From the NCBI GenBank assembly GCA_038131595.1, contig JAYPPR010000008.1:1922001-1986000 (forward strand): DNA of 64,000 bases. Direction: 5' to 3'. The translations under genes were made by a program, and so were the position numbers. This DNA comes from UBA9926 sp038131595 (GTDB lineage: Bacteria > Pseudomonadota > Gammaproteobacteria > Pseudomonadales > Azotimanducaceae). This document shows positions 1 through 7,946 of this stretch, piece by piece. How positions within the stretch are numbered: position 1 is the first letter of the stretch; every line of letters begins with the position of its first letter. The notes beneath the pieces were generated by a model that was not told the DNA's origin, made no database searches, and saw only the letters and a program-made list of their open reading frames with translations.

Positions 1-773
1 CATTGTATGTAGCCGGCTGGTTCGAGCGTATGATCAACGGCTACGCGCTCATCGAACACGAAGCAATCGCCTTGCCACAGGGAATCCTCAGGCCTGACGT
101 CCTCTAAGTATTGCAGGATGCCGCCTTGAAGGTGGTACACAGATTCGAACCCCTTGGATTTAAGATACGCTGTGGATTTCTCGCAGCGAATACCTCCGGT
201 GCAAAACATCGCGACTTTTTTATGCTGGGCGGGATCGAGGGTTTCTTCAACGAATGCTGGGAAATCCCTGAAGCGAGTCGTGTTGGGATTAATCGCGCCC
301 GTAAAGGTTCCGATGTCAACTTCATAATCGTTACGAGTGTCCACGAGCACCACGTCAGGGTCTGATATGAGTGCATTCCAATCCTCTGGGCTGACATATT
401 CCCCAGGCTGGTTGGGGTCCAGATCAGGCTGCCCCATAGTCACGATTTCTTGTTTGATTTTGACTTTAGATCGAAGGAAAGGGTACTCGTCGCAGTACGA
501 CCGTTTTGGGGCTAGATCGCCTAATCCAGGGATGGCCCGAAGCATCCCTAACATTTGCTCGGCACAGGGTGAGGGACCCGCGATGGTGCCATTAATGCCC
601 TCATGGGCGACCAATATGGTCCCCTTCATCTGAAATTGCTGAAGGGCTTTGAGCAGCTCAGCTTTTAGGAGCGGGAGATCATCAAACCGCTGAAATTGAT
701 AAAACGCCATGACCGTCATTTTTGGGCTAGGCGTCGGATCAGGGTCGGATCCAGGTGTCGGTTGATTAGCCAT
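1..773 (-). CDS. trhO: tRNA uridine(34) hydroxylase TrhO (rhodanese-like), 3' end cut by window
   Basis: The reading frame runs from ATG at 773 to the left window edge without a stop, giving about 257 residues of a family usually near 320. An acylphosphatase-like N-terminal part (GTILVAHEGINGTIAG) is followed by a rhodanese domain with the active-site stretch CTGGIRCEKS encoded around 181-209. TrhO (YceA, UPF0176) makes 5-hydroxyuridine at tRNA position 34 in the cytoplasm; that is family knowledge. The start ATG overlaps the stop of the upstream nitroreductase (ATGGCTAA), so the two are probably co-transcribed. A second in-frame ATG at 719 aligns better with the usual family N-terminus, so the first 18 residues, rich in Pro and Asp, may be an extension or not translated. 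Confidence 0.9.
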   Translation of the reverse strand, partial: MANQPTPGSDPDPTPSPKMTVMAFYQFQRFDDLPLLKAELLKALQQFQMKGTILVAHEGINGTIAGPSPCAEQMLGMLRAIPGLGDLAPKRSYCDEYPFLRSKVKIKQEIVTMGQPDLDPNQPGEYVSPEDWNALISDPDVVLVDTRNDYEVDIGTFTGAINPNTTRFRDFPAFVEETLDPAQHKKVAMFCTGGIRCEKSTAYLKSKGFESVYHLQGGILQYLEDVRPEDSLWQGDCFVFDERVAVDHTLEPAGYIQ

Positions 774-1431
774 CGAGCGGATCGCCCTCCCAGTGGTCGA
801 TGCTGGTGAAATCTGAAACGGGCCGTCTTCTTAGCTTCGTGAGTTGCTTGATGGGTTCACCCAAACCGATGACACAGGCAACGGCATGATGCGCGGGAAT
901 GCCTAGCATGGACTTTACCTCTTCCTCGTGATTTGCGAGAAAGGTGGTCAAAACGCCGCCAAAGCCCTCATTTCGAGCGGCCAGGATAATGTTCCAGGCG
1001 AAAGGGTAGATAGATGCGCCTGGCACCACTGCGACTCGATCCAGCGCTTGATCAAATGCCGTGACCTTAGCGAGGTCAACGGTAATTAAGAGTGCTGCAG
1101 GTGCATCCTCGAGTTTGGTTGAAAAGGGCATATCGGGCGGCATGGCCGCAATCTCTTCTGGCGTCACACGGCTTGGATGCACGCTGGAAAAAGGCGTCTC
1201 CCCTTTAACTGCTTGCGCTTTATATTGCTGAATTGTCGGCGCCATTAGGTTCGCTAATTGCTTTCGGACCTGGCGATCTTTAAGCACGATGACGTGCCAA
1301 CCTTGGCGGTTCCCCCCACTTGGCGCGAATCGGGCATGATCAAGGATGCGGTGTAACGTCGCGTCATCCAGCGGCCTGTCCGTATAGTCTCGCGCGGCGA
1401 ATGTGGTCCGCATGACTTCGAGTGTGTCCAT
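766..1431 (-). CDS. Nitroreductase family protein (FMN-dependent)
   Basis: This 221-residue protein has the nitroreductase fold signatures: an N-terminal segment with RDYTDRPLDD, then HARFAPSGGNRQGW, the Arg/Ser/Asn cluster that holds FMN phosphate, and a C-terminal GLGEPIKQLTKLRRRPV segment typical of the family. Members are homodimeric flavoproteins that reduce nitroaromatics, quinones or related substrates with NAD(P)H; the actual substrate here cannot be told. A good GGAGG-type ribosome site precedes ATG 1431. The gene overlaps trhO downstream by 8 nt and is divergent from the selenoprotein peroxiredoxin, with 145 bp of shared upstream DNA. Confidence 0.85.
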   Translation of the reverse strand: MDTLEVMRTTFAARDYTDRPLDDATLHRILDHARFAPSGGNRQGWHVIVLKDRQVRKQLANLMAPTIQQYKAQAVKGETPFSSVHPSRVTPEEIAAMPPDMPFSTKLEDAPAALLITVDLAKVTAFDQALDRVAVVPGASIYPFAWNIILAARNEGFGGVLTTFLANHEEEVKSMLGIPAHHAVACVIGLGEPIKQLTKLRRRPVSDFTSIDHWEGDPLDG

Positions 1432-1576
1432 AAGGTCCTCCCTCTCTAATTATCTTATAAAAGCAACTCCCGCGAACAGGCTGTGCCGTGAATAACGGTT
1501 AGGGAGTACTCGCTGCCTAAGGTGAACCTGCGCACGAGAGACGCTACACTTGAGGTTTTCCGATGAGGAGCAAAAC

Positions 1577-2029
1577 GTGTTACGGATAGGGGAACGCGCT
1601 CCAGAGTTTTCATTAGTGGACGACAACGGTCAGACCTTCACCCTCTCGGAATCGCTATTGTCTGGGCCCCTCGTGCTGTATTTCTATCCTAAAGACGACA
1701 CACCGGGATGAACTAAACAAGCTTGTGGCATACGTGATATGCACGAGGATTTAGTTGCGGGAGGGGCGAGAGTCGTTGGCATTAGCCCCCAATCAGCAGC
1801 GTCACATCGGGCCTTTAGGGAAAAATATGATCTTCCGTTCCCTCTATTGGTCGATGATGAGAAGCGAGTCGCACGCGCTTATAAGGCGCTGCTGCCCCTT
1901 GGCGTGGGGTTTCGTCGGATCAGTTACTTAGTAAACAAAGACCAAGTCATTGCGGATGCGATCGAATCGAACCTTGGCATAGACAAGCATCTAGAGTGGC
2001 TGAAAGCCTTCAGAGGCAGTAGTCCTTAA
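1577..2029 (+). CDS. Peroxiredoxin of Bcp/PrxQ type with selenocysteine (in-frame TGA) at the peroxidatic position
   Basis: Reading from GTG 1577, preceded by GAGGAG at 1565-1570 with a 6-nt spacer, gives a 150-residue AhpC/TSA-fold protein if the TGA at 1709-1711 is decoded. The TGA is codon 45 in the context KDDTPG-U-TKQAC, exactly where Bcp/PrxQ proteins have the peroxidatic Cys (TPGCT); Cys50 sits at the resolving-Cys position of E. coli Bcp. The frame continues in good family sequence on both sides (FYPKDD before; GISPQS, FPLLVDD after) to TAA at 2029. A SECIS-like hairpin starts right after the TGA. Family role: thiol- or selenol-based reduction of hydroperoxides in the cytoplasm. Selenoprotein peroxiredoxins are known from marine metagenomes. 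A standard gene caller would report only a truncated ORF from 1739. The alternative is a TGT-to-TGA mutation or sequencing error; the hairpin argues against it. Confidence 0.88.
1712..1755 (+). promoter_or_regulatory. Putative bacterial SECIS element within the peroxiredoxin ORF
   Basis: Directly after the TGA (1709-1711) the RNA can fold as follows: outer stem ACTAAA 1712-1717 with TTTAGT 1750-1755; middle stem CTTGT 1722-1726 with ACGAG 1743-1747 (one G-U pair); a bulged G at 1727; upper stem GCATA 1728-1732 with TATGC 1738-1742; apical loop CGTGA 1733-1737. The loop begins 21 nt after the TGA and has G at its second position. Both agree with the known bacterial SECIS pattern (loop about 16-37 nt from the UGA, G among the first two loop bases), which recruits SelB with Sec-tRNA. 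Confidence 0.82.
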
Positions 2030-2035
2030 AATGGT

Positions 2036-2938
2036 GTGGTGATGCCAAGCAAGACGATGACATGGGGCCTTATTTTCTGGTTGGGAATAGCGCTATCGCT
2101 GCTGCCTACGCCAGCTTATTCTTGGAGCGATACTGGCCATCGGTTGACTTGCGAACTTGCATTTGAACAGCTTCAACCGAGCAGTCAGGCCACCCTTCGT
2201 CGACTGATGAAGTCCATGCCTGCTGATCATGCAGAATCTTTCTTGTCTCGTGCTAAACCGACAGTGACTGACCTATGCGTCTGGGCGGACAAAGTACGCA
2301 AAGATCGCGCCTTTGATCGCGTAGCCAGCTGGCACTATGTCAATGTCGACCGCAGTCAGTCCGTGGTTAGCCGGGACCGGTGTGTGACCGGATGCATCTT
2401 GACTGCAATCGACACCCACCTCGCGCTGATTAGAGATAAGGCGTTGAGTGATTGGGCTAAACTTCAGGCAGTGATGTTCGTCGCGCACTGGATAGGGGAC
2501 ATTCACCAGCCGATGCATGTCAGCTTTGCCGATGATCTAGGCGGCAACCGAACAAGGGTTAAAGGCTATGAGGATTGTAATAATCTTCACGGAGTGTGGG
2601 ACTACTGTTTGGTGAAAGAAAGCGGGCTCTCCTACCTGGAACTCGTTAACCAACTGCGCGGAAAGGGTGACGTCGATACCCGGCCTATCGCATCGGTAGC
2701 CTTTGATCCTTCAGAGGCGTTGGCATGGGCGAACGAGTCCTTAGCCATTGCGCGCCATCCACGCACCCAGTATTGCAAAGTCGATGGCGGGGTTTGCCGG
2801 CCATGGGCATCTCGTCAATATCAGTTGGATCCGGATTATCAATCACTGAATTGGCCTATTGCGGCCGAGCGATTGAAGCTCGCCTCCGGGCGCATGGCTC
2901 GCTTGCTGGATTGGGCCCTATCGACCGGCCCCGAATGA
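2036..2938 (+). CDS. Secreted S1/P1-type nuclease
   Basis: The 300-residue product has a signal peptide (hydrophobic WGLIFWLGIALSLLP, likely cleaved after AYS) so that the mature chain begins with Trp, which in S1/P1 nucleases supplies a zinc ligand through its N-terminal amine. Further zinc ligands fit: GH soon after the Trp, WHYVNVD, HWIGDIHQPMH, and NNLHGVWD. The family cleaves single-stranded DNA and RNA with three zinc ions; here it probably acts in the periplasm or outside the cell to scavenge nucleotides. GTG 2036 is the longest start; ATG 2042 is equally possible. It lies 6 bp after the selenoprotein and overlaps the next gene by 4 nt, suggesting one operon. Confidence 0.9.
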   Translation: MVMPSKTMTWGLIFWLGIALSLLPTPAYSWSDTGHRLTCELAFEQLQPSSQATLRRLMKSMPADHAESFLSRAKPTVTDLCVWADKVRKDRAFDRVASWHYVNVDRSQSVVSRDRCVTGCILTAIDTHLALIRDKALSDWAKLQAVMFVAHWIGDIHQPMHVSFADDLGGNRTRVKGYEDCNNLHGVWDYCLVKESGLSYLELVNQLRGKGDVDTRPIASVAFDPSEALAWANESLAIARHPRTQYCKVDGGVCRPWASRQYQLDPDYQSLNWPIAAERLKLASGRMARLLDWALSTGPE

Positions 2939-3315
2939 TGATTGATCGCGTCGTCTCTCAAGTCAGGGTTCGCCGCCTTGAGACCGCACTGCAATTTTAT
3001 GAAGCCGGATTGGGCGGGAACAGGCTGTTTGTTTACGAAGACTTTTATGCGGGTATTGCGCTTGGCCAGTCGGAAATTCATCTCAAATGTATCGAAGACG
3101 TGGACCCCGGCATTGCCTATGTACAGCAGTCAGAGCATGTAACGCTGTATTGCTGGACGCCCTCGCTCGCCCGCGCGCTTCGGCAGCTCTTGACCGCAAG
3201 CCATCAAGGAAGGGTCGTGAGGGAAGCTCACGATACGCCCTGGGGCACTAGAGAAGCGATCCTTGAAGACCCCGATGGTCATCGCATTTATCTGGCGGAA
3301 GCGCTTGACGCGTAA
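2935..3315 (+). CDS. VOC (glyoxalase/bleomycin resistance) superfamily protein
   Basis: A 126-residue protein with VOC-fold features: the opening MMIDRVVSQVRVRRLETALQ-like strand-helix, FYEAGLG, and the closing strand EDPDGHRIYLAE, which carries the usual C-terminal metal or substrate residues. The open frame extends upstream to 2725 but that part is inside the nuclease gene; ATG 2935 overlaps the nuclease stop (ATGATGA), a classic coupled start, with a second ATG at 2938. Substrate unknown: the superfamily spans glyoxalases, dioxygenases and resistance proteins. Confidence 0.75.
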   Translation: MMIDRVVSQVRVRRLETALQFYEAGLGGNRLFVYEDFYAGIALGQSEIHLKCIEDVDPGIAYVQQSEHVTLYCWTPSLARALRQLLTASHQGRVVREAHDTPWGTREAILEDPDGHRIYLAEALDA

Positions 3316-3399
3316 GCTCAGCCAACGCACGTTTGTTACGTGGCCATTGGCGCCAACTCCTGCGTACAAACTTAAGGGAACTATTGGGGGAAGTCTTAT

Positions 3400-4284
3400 A
3401 TGACAAGTGGTGCGAGGAAAAATCTGATTTCGCTTAGCGGAATTGTGATTGCCATTGCGTTGGGGTACGGGCTGTCGGAGGTCCTGGGCGCGTCTAGTAA
3501 AACAACGATCGGCAATTTTAGTCTGACATCGGTCTGCATTCTCGCTGCTTTTATTGTCCAATGGCTGATGTTCATCCCAGCGTTTGTATTCAAAACTGAA
3601 CGCTACTTTGATTTGACCGGTAGCTTGACCTACATCAGCCTCGTCATTGTTGCATTGGCGCTCGGCCTCGCTGACGCGAGAAGCCTGCTGCTGGGCGCCA
3701 TGGTCCTGTTATGGGCGGTTCGATTAGGTAGTTTTTTGTTCGCTCGAGTCTCGCAGGCTGGTGAGGATCGACGATTTAGGAAGATGAAGCACCACTTCCT
3801 TGAGTTCTTAATGACCTGGACCTTACAGGGCCTCTGGGTCGTTATGACGCTGGCGGCCGCGCTCACCGCGATGACCACGGATCAAGCGGTCCCCTTGGAT
3901 TTGTTTGCACTCATTGGAGCACTCATTTGGGCGGCTGGTTGGTTGATTGAAGTCATGGCGGACCGCCAAAAAACCGCGTTCCGGGCGATTCCAGAGAATA
4001 AGGAAGCGTTCATTACGAGTGGGCTTTGGGCCTGGTCGCGTCATCCCAACTATTTTGGTGAGATTACGCTTTGGTTGGGGATCGCGATCGTCGCTTTTCC
4101 AGTATTGAGCGGGTTGCAGTACTGGGCCCTGATATCGCCTGTGTTTGTCTATGTCCTTTTAGTGCACATTAGCGGTGTACGAATGCTTGAGAACAGCGCT
4201 GAAAAGCGTTGGGGTGATGACGCTGTATATCAGCAGTACAAAGCGCGAACACCAGTACTCTGGCCGCGTCCACCAGCGTCGTAG
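3400..4284 (+). CDS. DUF1295 membrane protein (steroid 5-alpha-reductase-like fold)
   Basis: The 294-residue product has about seven to eight hydrophobic segments and the C-terminal signature SGLWAWSRHPNYFGEITLW, followed by a KARTPVLWP end, which define the DUF1295/steroid 5-alpha-reductase C-terminal family. Such proteins are NAD(P)H-dependent enoyl or sterol reductases, or isoprenylcysteine methyltransferase-like enzymes, in the membrane; the substrate is not predictable. GGGGGAAG precedes ATG 3400. It is convergent with the epoxide hydrolase gene, only 11 bp away. Confidence 0.85.
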   Translation: MTSGARKNLISLSGIVIAIALGYGLSEVLGASSKTTIGNFSLTSVCILAAFIVQWLMFIPAFVFKTERYFDLTGSLTYISLVIVALALGLADARSLLLGAMVLLWAVRLGSFLFARVSQAGEDRRFRKMKHHFLEFLMTWTLQGLWVVMTLAAALTAMTTDQAVPLDLFALIGALIWAAGWLIEVMADRQKTAFRAIPENKEAFITSGLWAWSRHPNYFGEITLWLGIAIVAFPVLSGLQYWALISPVFVYVLLVHISGVRMLENSAEKRWGDDAVYQQYKARTPVLWPRPPAS

Positions 4285-4295
4285 TGCATAATCCG

Positions 4296-5438
4296 TTAAG
4301 CCATCATTTGGCCAAACGCTTTACGCAGTTCGGAAACAAAGACTTCGGGTTGTTCTAGGGCAGCGAAGTGCCCGCCGGACGTCAGCTGGTTGTAATACTT
4401 GATGTTGGTAAAGCGTTTTGCGGCCCATCGCTCAGAGGCTTTGAAAATCTCCTTGGGGAACATGCTGATTGCGCTCGGCACGTTGACGGGCTGCTCACGC
4501 AATGCACTATCGCCGAAACTCTCCCAGTAGATTCTGGCAGACGAGGCAGCGGAATCGGTTAGCCAATACAGCATCACGTTATCCAGGAGCTCATCCATGG
4601 ACACCACGTTTTCAGGTAGTCCGTTGCAGTCCATCCACTGATAAAACTTCTCGAGAATCCACGCGGCTTGCCCTATGGGCGAGTCGGCAAGACCGTAACC
4701 CAACGTTTGAGGGCGAGTGCTTTGCTGCTTGGAGTAGCCTGAGTCGTGGTCTTGGTAAAACTGGTAAGCCTGAAGACAGGCTAGTTCGAATTCAGTCAAG
4801 TCGTTCATGGTGTCCGGATCTGGTCCCACTACCGGCATAGTAATGTGGATCCCTTGGCACTGGCCCAAATTCTGTGCGCCGATGGCTGTCGTCACGATCG
4901 ATCCCCAGTCACCACCCTGGGCTAGATACTCTGAGTAGCCGAGTTGGGCCATTAACTCATTCCAAGCCTCTGCAATTTTGTTGATGCCCCAGCCTGGCGT
5001 CTTTGGTTTGCCAGAGAAGGCGAATCCGGGGAGGGAAGGACAGACCACGTGAAAAGCGAGTTCACCCGATGCCCCATGGTTGTCTGGATCGGTTAGCGGG
5101 CCTATCACGTTTTGAAATTCAACCACTGAACCCGGCCAGCCATGAGTCATCAAGAGTGGCTTCGCGTCCTCTCTTGGTGAACGAATGTGTAGGAAGTGAA
5201 TATCCAACCCATCGATCTGCGTGATGAAAGCGGGCCAGCGATTGAGCGCCGCCTCTCTTGAGCGGAAGTCATATTCGTTCAGCCAATAGTCATGAACGCG
5301 CTGCATATAGGCCAGCGGAATGCCTTGCGACCAATCGTCAGGAGTTTCTGCGTCAGGCCATCGCGTCATTTCCAGACGGCGGCGCAGGTCGTCTAACACA
5401 TCATCACTGGTTGCAATCGAGAAAGGGGCAATGGTCAT
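4296..5438 (-). CDS. Epoxide hydrolase (EHN domain + alpha/beta hydrolase)
   Basis: A 380-residue protein. The first ~110 residues match the epoxide hydrolase N-terminal domain (DDLRRRLEMTRWPDAETP, then the Trp-rich helix region around NEYDFRSREAALNRWP). The alpha/beta-hydrolase core has the oxyanion-hole motif HGWPGS, the nucleophile elbow QGGDWGS with Asp, and a C-terminal GGHFAALEQPE containing the catalytic His. These enzymes open epoxides to diols. The gene lies 6 bp downstream of a quinone-oxidoreductase-like gene, so both likely form one transcript. Confidence 0.9.
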   Translation of the reverse strand: MTIAPFSIATSDDVLDDLRRRLEMTRWPDAETPDDWSQGIPLAYMQRVHDYWLNEYDFRSREAALNRWPAFITQIDGLDIHFLHIRSPREDAKPLLMTHGWPGSVVEFQNVIGPLTDPDNHGASGELAFHVVCPSLPGFAFSGKPKTPGWGINKIAEAWNELMAQLGYSEYLAQGGDWGSIVTTAIGAQNLGQCQGIHITMPVVGPDPDTMNDLTEFELACLQAYQFYQDHDSGYSKQQSTRPQTLGYGLADSPIGQAAWILEKFYQWMDCNGLPENVVSMDELLDNVMLYWLTDSAASSARIYWESFGDSALREQPVNVPSAISMFPKEIFKASERWAAKRFTNIKYYNQLTSGGHFAALEQPEVFVSELRKAFGQMMA

Positions 5439-5444
5439 GGTGCT

Positions 5445-6422
5445 TTACTCCTGGCGGATGATGGTTTTACCAATGGCTTGACGCTCCAGCATAGCGGTCA
5501 TCGCTTTGCCTGTCTCGTCGAGTGAGTAGTGCTGACCCGTCAAAGGGTTGATGGTGCCGCGATCAATGCGGTCTACGAGTTCATTCACGACCGGTGCTGA
5601 GGCTTCAGGGTGGATCGCAATGTGCCCACCCCAATTGACGCCGATGACACTGACTTGCTTGAGCAAGGTGAGGTTCGCTGGGAGTTTGGGTATGGTTCCT
5701 GTAGCGAACCCCACTACTAGAAATCGACCACCGGGTGCTAAGGAGCGCAGTCCTGCTTCAGCGAAATCCCCGCCTACGGGGTCGTACACGAGATTCAGCG
5801 GCCTGCCATCCATTGCCTTTTTGAGCGTGTCACGCCAGTCACTCTCGCTGTAGTTGATCAAGAGATCAGCGCCCTGGCGACGCGCCATGTCAAGCTTTGC
5901 CTCGCTGGATGCGGCGGCGATGACAAAGGCTCCCTCCGATTTCGCAAGATCAATGGCGGCGGTTCCAACCCCGCCGCTTGCCCCCAGAATCAATACAGAC
6001 TCTCCCGCTTTCACTTGCCCGAGGGTGATGAGTCCATGATAGGCGGTGCAATAATTGACCAAAAAGGCGGCTGCAGCCTCAAAACTCGCCCGGTCAGGGA
6101 TGGGAATACAGGTATCCGCGCGCACGGCGATTTTCTCGGCGAGCCCACCGCGCGAGGGCATGGCGAGCACGCGATCGCCAACACTGATCTGGCTCACATC
6201 AGTCCCTACTTCGCAAATGACGCCTGCTATTTCATTGCCGGGGATGAAGGGCAGCGGCGGTTTGATTTGATAGAGCCCTGCGACCATGAGGGCGTCCACG
6301 TAGCCGAGGCCCGTTGCTTTGATATCGATCATGACTTGGTCGGGCCCCAGCGTTGGTTCAGGCACGGTTTGAGTCGATAAATGGATAGGGGGCGCAAAAT
6401 TCTCGCAAACGATTGCTTTCAA
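5445..6422 (-). CDS. NADPH:quinone oxidoreductase-like, MDR superfamily
   Basis: This 325-residue protein is a medium-chain dehydrogenase/reductase: a GroES-like N-terminal domain (GNEIAGVICEVG, VGDRVLAMPSRGG) followed by a Rossmann fold with GASGGVGTAAIDLAKSEGA. The zinc-binding Cys cluster of alcohol dehydrogenases is absent, as in quinone oxidoreductase and enoyl reductase subgroups. It reduces quinones or activated double bonds with NADPH; the substrate is unknown. It is the first gene of a two-gene unit with the epoxide hydrolase, which suggests a shared xenobiotic or oxidised-lipid pathway (inference). Confidence 0.85.
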   Translation of the reverse strand: MKAIVCENFAPPIHLSTQTVPEPTLGPDQVMIDIKATGLGYVDALMVAGLYQIKPPLPFIPGNEIAGVICEVGTDVSQISVGDRVLAMPSRGGLAEKIAVRADTCIPIPDRASFEAAAAFLVNYCTAYHGLITLGQVKAGESVLILGASGGVGTAAIDLAKSEGAFVIAAASSEAKLDMARRQGADLLINYSESDWRDTLKKAMDGRPLNLVYDPVGGDFAEAGLRSLAPGGRFLVVGFATGTIPKLPANLTLLKQVSVIGVNWGGHIAIHPEASAPVVNELVDRIDRGTINPLTGQHYSLDETGKAMTAMLERQAIGKTIIRQE

Positions 6423-7025
6423 GAGGTAGGCTCACTTCATGGGTTAGGCTCATCGAGAATAACTGAAAAGTTTGATATCGGTCGAGAAGCGGGTGGAGCA
6501 GTGGGCCAGATGACTCGGAGTCGCTTTGCGGTGATTGTGACCGCTTCTGGCAGGTGATCGAGCCGCTTTCGGTTTCGAGGCTCGACCGGCGATGCGAGAT
6601 AGGCTTGTTTTGAGCATTCGGTAATATCGATAGTGAACAGTCTTTGGTTTTGAGGCGCCAATGGGTTTGAACTGGCGATTGGTCTCAAGTAAGCAATTCT
6701 TTAATAGAGACCCATTCGTTGGCAGAAAGTGTCTCGCTCAAAAAAACGTTGGTGGTGAAAACGATAGATAAGAAAAACGATTGGCGATAGAAACGACTGG
6801 TGTGCCAGGGTTGCCTTATCAGCCTACTTTTGAAGACGCTCGAGTGGATCGCTCGTAGAGAGTATTAGCAGGATCGAAATCGATACCAAGCAAAACCAAG
6901 TAAAACTAGGTCAAACTACGCAACCTTAAGAAAAACGAAACTGAGCAACACAAACCGGAATCAAGCGAAACCTGGTTGAAACGTTGAGTGATGAGGGCCT
7001 AGCAGAGGCAGCATAGGAGAGATGA
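6423..7025. other. 603-bp gene-free region with A-rich, degenerate quasi-repeats
   Basis: Between the divergent MDR and LLM genes I find no convincing coding frame; the 83-codon minus-strand frame at 6437-6688 has no family-like sequence. From about 6720 to 6990 the plus strand is rich in loosely repeated blocks of the form AAAAACGA, GAAAACGATAG, CAAAACCAAG, TAAAACTAGG, with spacing near 9-18 bp. The region must contain the promoters of both flanking genes. AGGAGAG just before 7026 is the likely ribosome site of the LLM gene. Confidence 0.5.
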
Positions 7026-7946
7026 ATGGCGGTAGGGATTGGTATTGGACTGGGACGATTCCCTTTTGAGACGGGTCGACAATATTTCGATTGGGTTCGC
7101 TATTGCGAGGATGCTGGTATTGACTCGATCTGGCAGACCGATCGATTGGTATCGAAGGAGCCCAACCTTGAAACGCTCGCGGCGATGGCAGCCATCGCAG
7201 GCGCTACCTCGAAGATTCGATTTGGAATGAACGTCGCGAGTATCGCGCTTCGCGACCCTCTCATTACCGCGAAACAGTGCGCCACCATTGATCGCCTGAG
7301 TGATGGTCGTCTCTTGCCAGCGTTTGGCATCGGTAGTGCGCTCAGTCGAGACTATTTGGCGACCGGGAAGCCGACGAAAGCGAGGGGCAAGCGCGCTGAT
7401 GAAGCGTTGACCCTTGTATCGAGGCTTTGGCGTGAGGATGAGGTGAGCTTTGATGGTGAGTTCTTTTCGTACGACCGAGCGAGTATTTCCCCGAAACCCG
7501 CGAATGCCAACATACCCCTTTGGATTGGTGGCGGGTCGAAGGCAGCGATTGAGCGTACCGCTCGAATTGGCACTGGGTGGCTTGCTGGCATTGATACACC
7601 GAGCCACACGGCCACGGTCGTCGCAGGTATTCGAGAGGCAACGGCAAGATTAGGGCGCACCATCGATGATGACCACTATGGCGCCACGTTTTCGTACCGT
7701 TTCGGTTCAGTGGACGACCCTATTGCTCAGCAATCGATCAAGGGTTACTCCGCGAGACTGGATGGTGACCCGATGGATCTTTTGGCGATCGGTGACGATG
7801 CTGTCATCAGCAAAAGGATCGAAGAATTCCTGGCGGCTGGGTGCTCCAAATTCGTGCTGATACCCATTGCAGACGGGGCCGACGATGTGATGGCGCAAAC
7901 CGAGCAATTAGCCGAAGCGGTGCTGCCCCGCTTCGAGGGGGCTTAG
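7026..7946 (+). CDS. LLM-class (luciferase-like) flavin-dependent oxidoreductase
   Basis: A 306-residue bacterial luciferase-like (beta/alpha)8 protein. Seen: GIDSIWQTDRL near the N-terminus, LRDPLITAKQCATIDRLSDGRL, FGIGSALSRDY, KRADEALTLVSRLWREDEVSFDGEFF, and PLWIGGGSKAAIERTARIGTGW, all standard LLM blocks. Such enzymes use reduced FMN or F420; which one cannot be told from sequence alone. Start ATG 7026 has AGGAGAG upstream. The 3' end overlaps the convergent LLM gene by 4 nt. Confidence 0.88.
   Translation: MAVGIGIGLGRFPFETGRQYFDWVRYCEDAGIDSIWQTDRLVSKEPNLETLAAMAAIAGATSKIRFGMNVASIALRDPLITAKQCATIDRLSDGRLLPAFGIGSALSRDYLATGKPTKARGKRADEALTLVSRLWREDEVSFDGEFFSYDRASISPKPANANIPLWIGGGSKAAIERTARIGTGWLAGIDTPSHTATVVAGIREATARLGRTIDDDHYGATFSYRFGSVDDPIAQQSIKGYSARLDGDPMDLLAIGDDAVISKRIEEFLAAGCSKFVLIPIADGADDVMAQTEQLAEAVLPRFEGA

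Noticed and set aside
1739..2029. A short ORF starting at internal ATG 1739 as the full gene
   Set aside because: It begins after the active site; the family sequence continues upstream through the TGA to GTG 1577 with a good ribosome site.
6437..6688. 83-codon minus-strand ORF after the MDR gene
   Set aside because: No family-like sequence, Arg/Pro-rich composition typical of chance frames.
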